Origin: Methanospirillum hungatei JF-1
GTDB taxonomy: Archaea > Halobacteriota > Methanomicrobia > Methanomicrobiales > Methanospirillaceae
DNA length: 64,000 nucleotides
Assembly: GCF_000013445.1 (NCBI RefSeq)
Contig: NC_007796.1
Coordinates: 2,764,936-2,828,935, forward strand
Direction: 5' to 3'
A model generated the notes under the pieces. It made no database searches. It saw only the letters and a list, made by a program, of their open reading frames with translations, and had not been told where the DNA came from. Shown here piece after piece: positions 63,232 to 64,000 of the stretch (positions are counted from its first letter, which is position 1; each line of letters starts with the position of its first letter). A program made the position numbers and the translations under genes.

Positions 63232-64000
63232 ATGGCTACACAACTTGGAGGACAGCCAATTCTCATCCTTAAAGAAGGAAGTTCCCGTACCCGCGGGCGC
63301 GATGCACAGGGCATGAACATCGCCGCAGCAAAGGCCGTTGCCAATGCAGTCCGGACTACACTCGGACCAAAAGGCATGGATAAGATGCTGGTCGATACCA
63401 TCGGTGATGTCGTCATTACGAACGATGGTGTAACCATTCTCAAAGAGATGGACATCGAACATCCTGCTGCAAAGATGATGGTAGAGATCGCAAAGACCCA
63501 GGATGATGAGGTCGGCGATGGAACCACCACTGCAGTAGTTATCGCAGGAGAGCTCCTGAAACGCTCAGAAGAACTCCTTGAACAGGATGTTCACCCAACG
63601 GTTATCGCCCATGGATACCGGATGGCAGCTGAGAAGGCACAGGAACTTCTTCAGAAGATTGCCATTGATGTCAAGCCGAGAGATACAAAGATACTCAAGA
63701 AAATAGCCGAGACCGCAATGACCGGAAAGGGCGCAGAAGCAGCAAAAGAAAAATTCTGTGACCTTGTCGTCCAGGCAGTCACCATGGTTGCCGATGATGA
63801 TGGAACGGTTGACACTGAAAATATCAAGATTGAGAAGAAAGTCGGTGGTTCAATCGAAGATTCAGAGATCGTCCTCGGAATGGTCATTGACAAGGAACGT
63901 GTCCACCCCGGCATGCCAGAAAAGGTCACCAAGGCAAAGATCATGCTCCTGAACGCTGCAGTCGAGTTCAAGAAGACTGAAGTTGACGCAGAGATCAGCA
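63232..64000 (+). CDS. thsA: thermosome subunit (group II chaperonin), N-terminal part
   Basis: The first 256 residues of a protein of about 550, cut by the window edge. Markers are the start [24 protein letters not shown], the ATP-binding [14 protein letters not shown], the GDGTTTAVV motif, and the beginning of the apical domain ([19 protein letters not shown]). It refolds proteins in an ATP-driven double ring. GTGGTGAT stands six nt before the ATG. Confidence 0.97.
   Translation, partial: MATQLGGQPILILKEGSSRTRGRDAQGMNIAAAKAVANAVRTTLGPKGMDKMLVDTIGDVVITNDGVTILKEMDIEHPAAKMMVEIAKTQDDEVGDGTTTAVVIAGELLKRSEELLEQDVHPTVIAHGYRMAAEKAQELLQKIAIDVKPRDTKILKKIAETAMTGKGAEAAKEKFCDLVVQAVTMVADDDGTVDTENIKIEKKVGGSIEDSEIVLGMVIDKERVHPGMPEKVTKAKIMLLNAAVEFKKTEVDAEIS

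Noticed and set aside
63207-63530. Minus-strand 107-codon frame inside the thermosome gene
   Set aside because: The plus strand encodes clear thermosome motifs over the whole stretch; the minus frame is a shadow.

Overview
The window reads as a chromosome segment of a methanogenic archaeon of the order Methanomicrobiales, most like Methanospirillum (inference from gene content; no database search was possible). The markers are mmp10 (radical-SAM methylase of methyl-coenzyme M reductase), deoxyhypusine synthase, TiaS, KEOPS Pcc1, archaeal-type r-proteins S15 and S3Ae, FEN-1 with a PIP box, a thermosome, CbiZ, an archaeal presenilin homologue, and a large set of secreted PKD, PEGA, SBBP and DUF3821 surface proteins. 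TATA-like boxes, GGTGA/GGAG ribosome sites and many 4-nt ATGA overlaps organise expression.

Layout. 1-5.5 kb: partial unknown gene, initiator tRNA-Met, thioredoxin, secreted S8 protease-like protein with an altered triad, PEGA-repeat surface protein, class II lysS. 5.7-13.0 kb: three secreted proteins in a row, the first ending in a dockerin with two calcium loops and the next two starting with cohesin-like modules; this looks like an extracellular cohesin-dockerin assembly. 13.0-18.7 kb: hypF (minus) divergent from two HTH regulators overlapping a helicase. 18.7-20.5 kb: nitrogen module amt-glnK with a possible NrpR operator and a 15-codon leader ORF. 20.5-27 kb: minus-strand translation and repair genes (rps15, RecJ-like DHH, pcc1, rps3ae, serS), mmp10, then tRNA-Thr. 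27.1-30.2 kb: long leader region and a major S-layer-type protein with its terminator. 30.3-39.7 kb: aminotransferase, AT-rich Cys-rich secreted protein, an operon of presenilin-like protease, ABC-2 exporter and DUF6125 protein, then fen and an eight-PKD protein. 39.7-51.7 kb: minus-strand lipid, his/arg and nucleotide biosynthesis (AIP-synthase-like, adenylate kinase, hisC, argD, guaAB, pyrG), hisD, two divergent CheW genes, iron-sulfur flavoprotein, M50 protease. 51.8-55.4 kb: broken restriction-modification locus carrying a complete 1816-bp insertion sequence. 55.4-64 kb: RPA operon, cbiZ overlapping a standalone NrdD-type glycyl-radical module, pyrF, dys, tiaS, an HTH regulator and the start of a thermosome gene.

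Most genes are intact and densely packed. The points most worth following are the cohesin/dockerin trio, the standalone glycyl-radical module, the presenilin/ABC operon, the short leader ORFs before two operons, and the decayed R-M locus.
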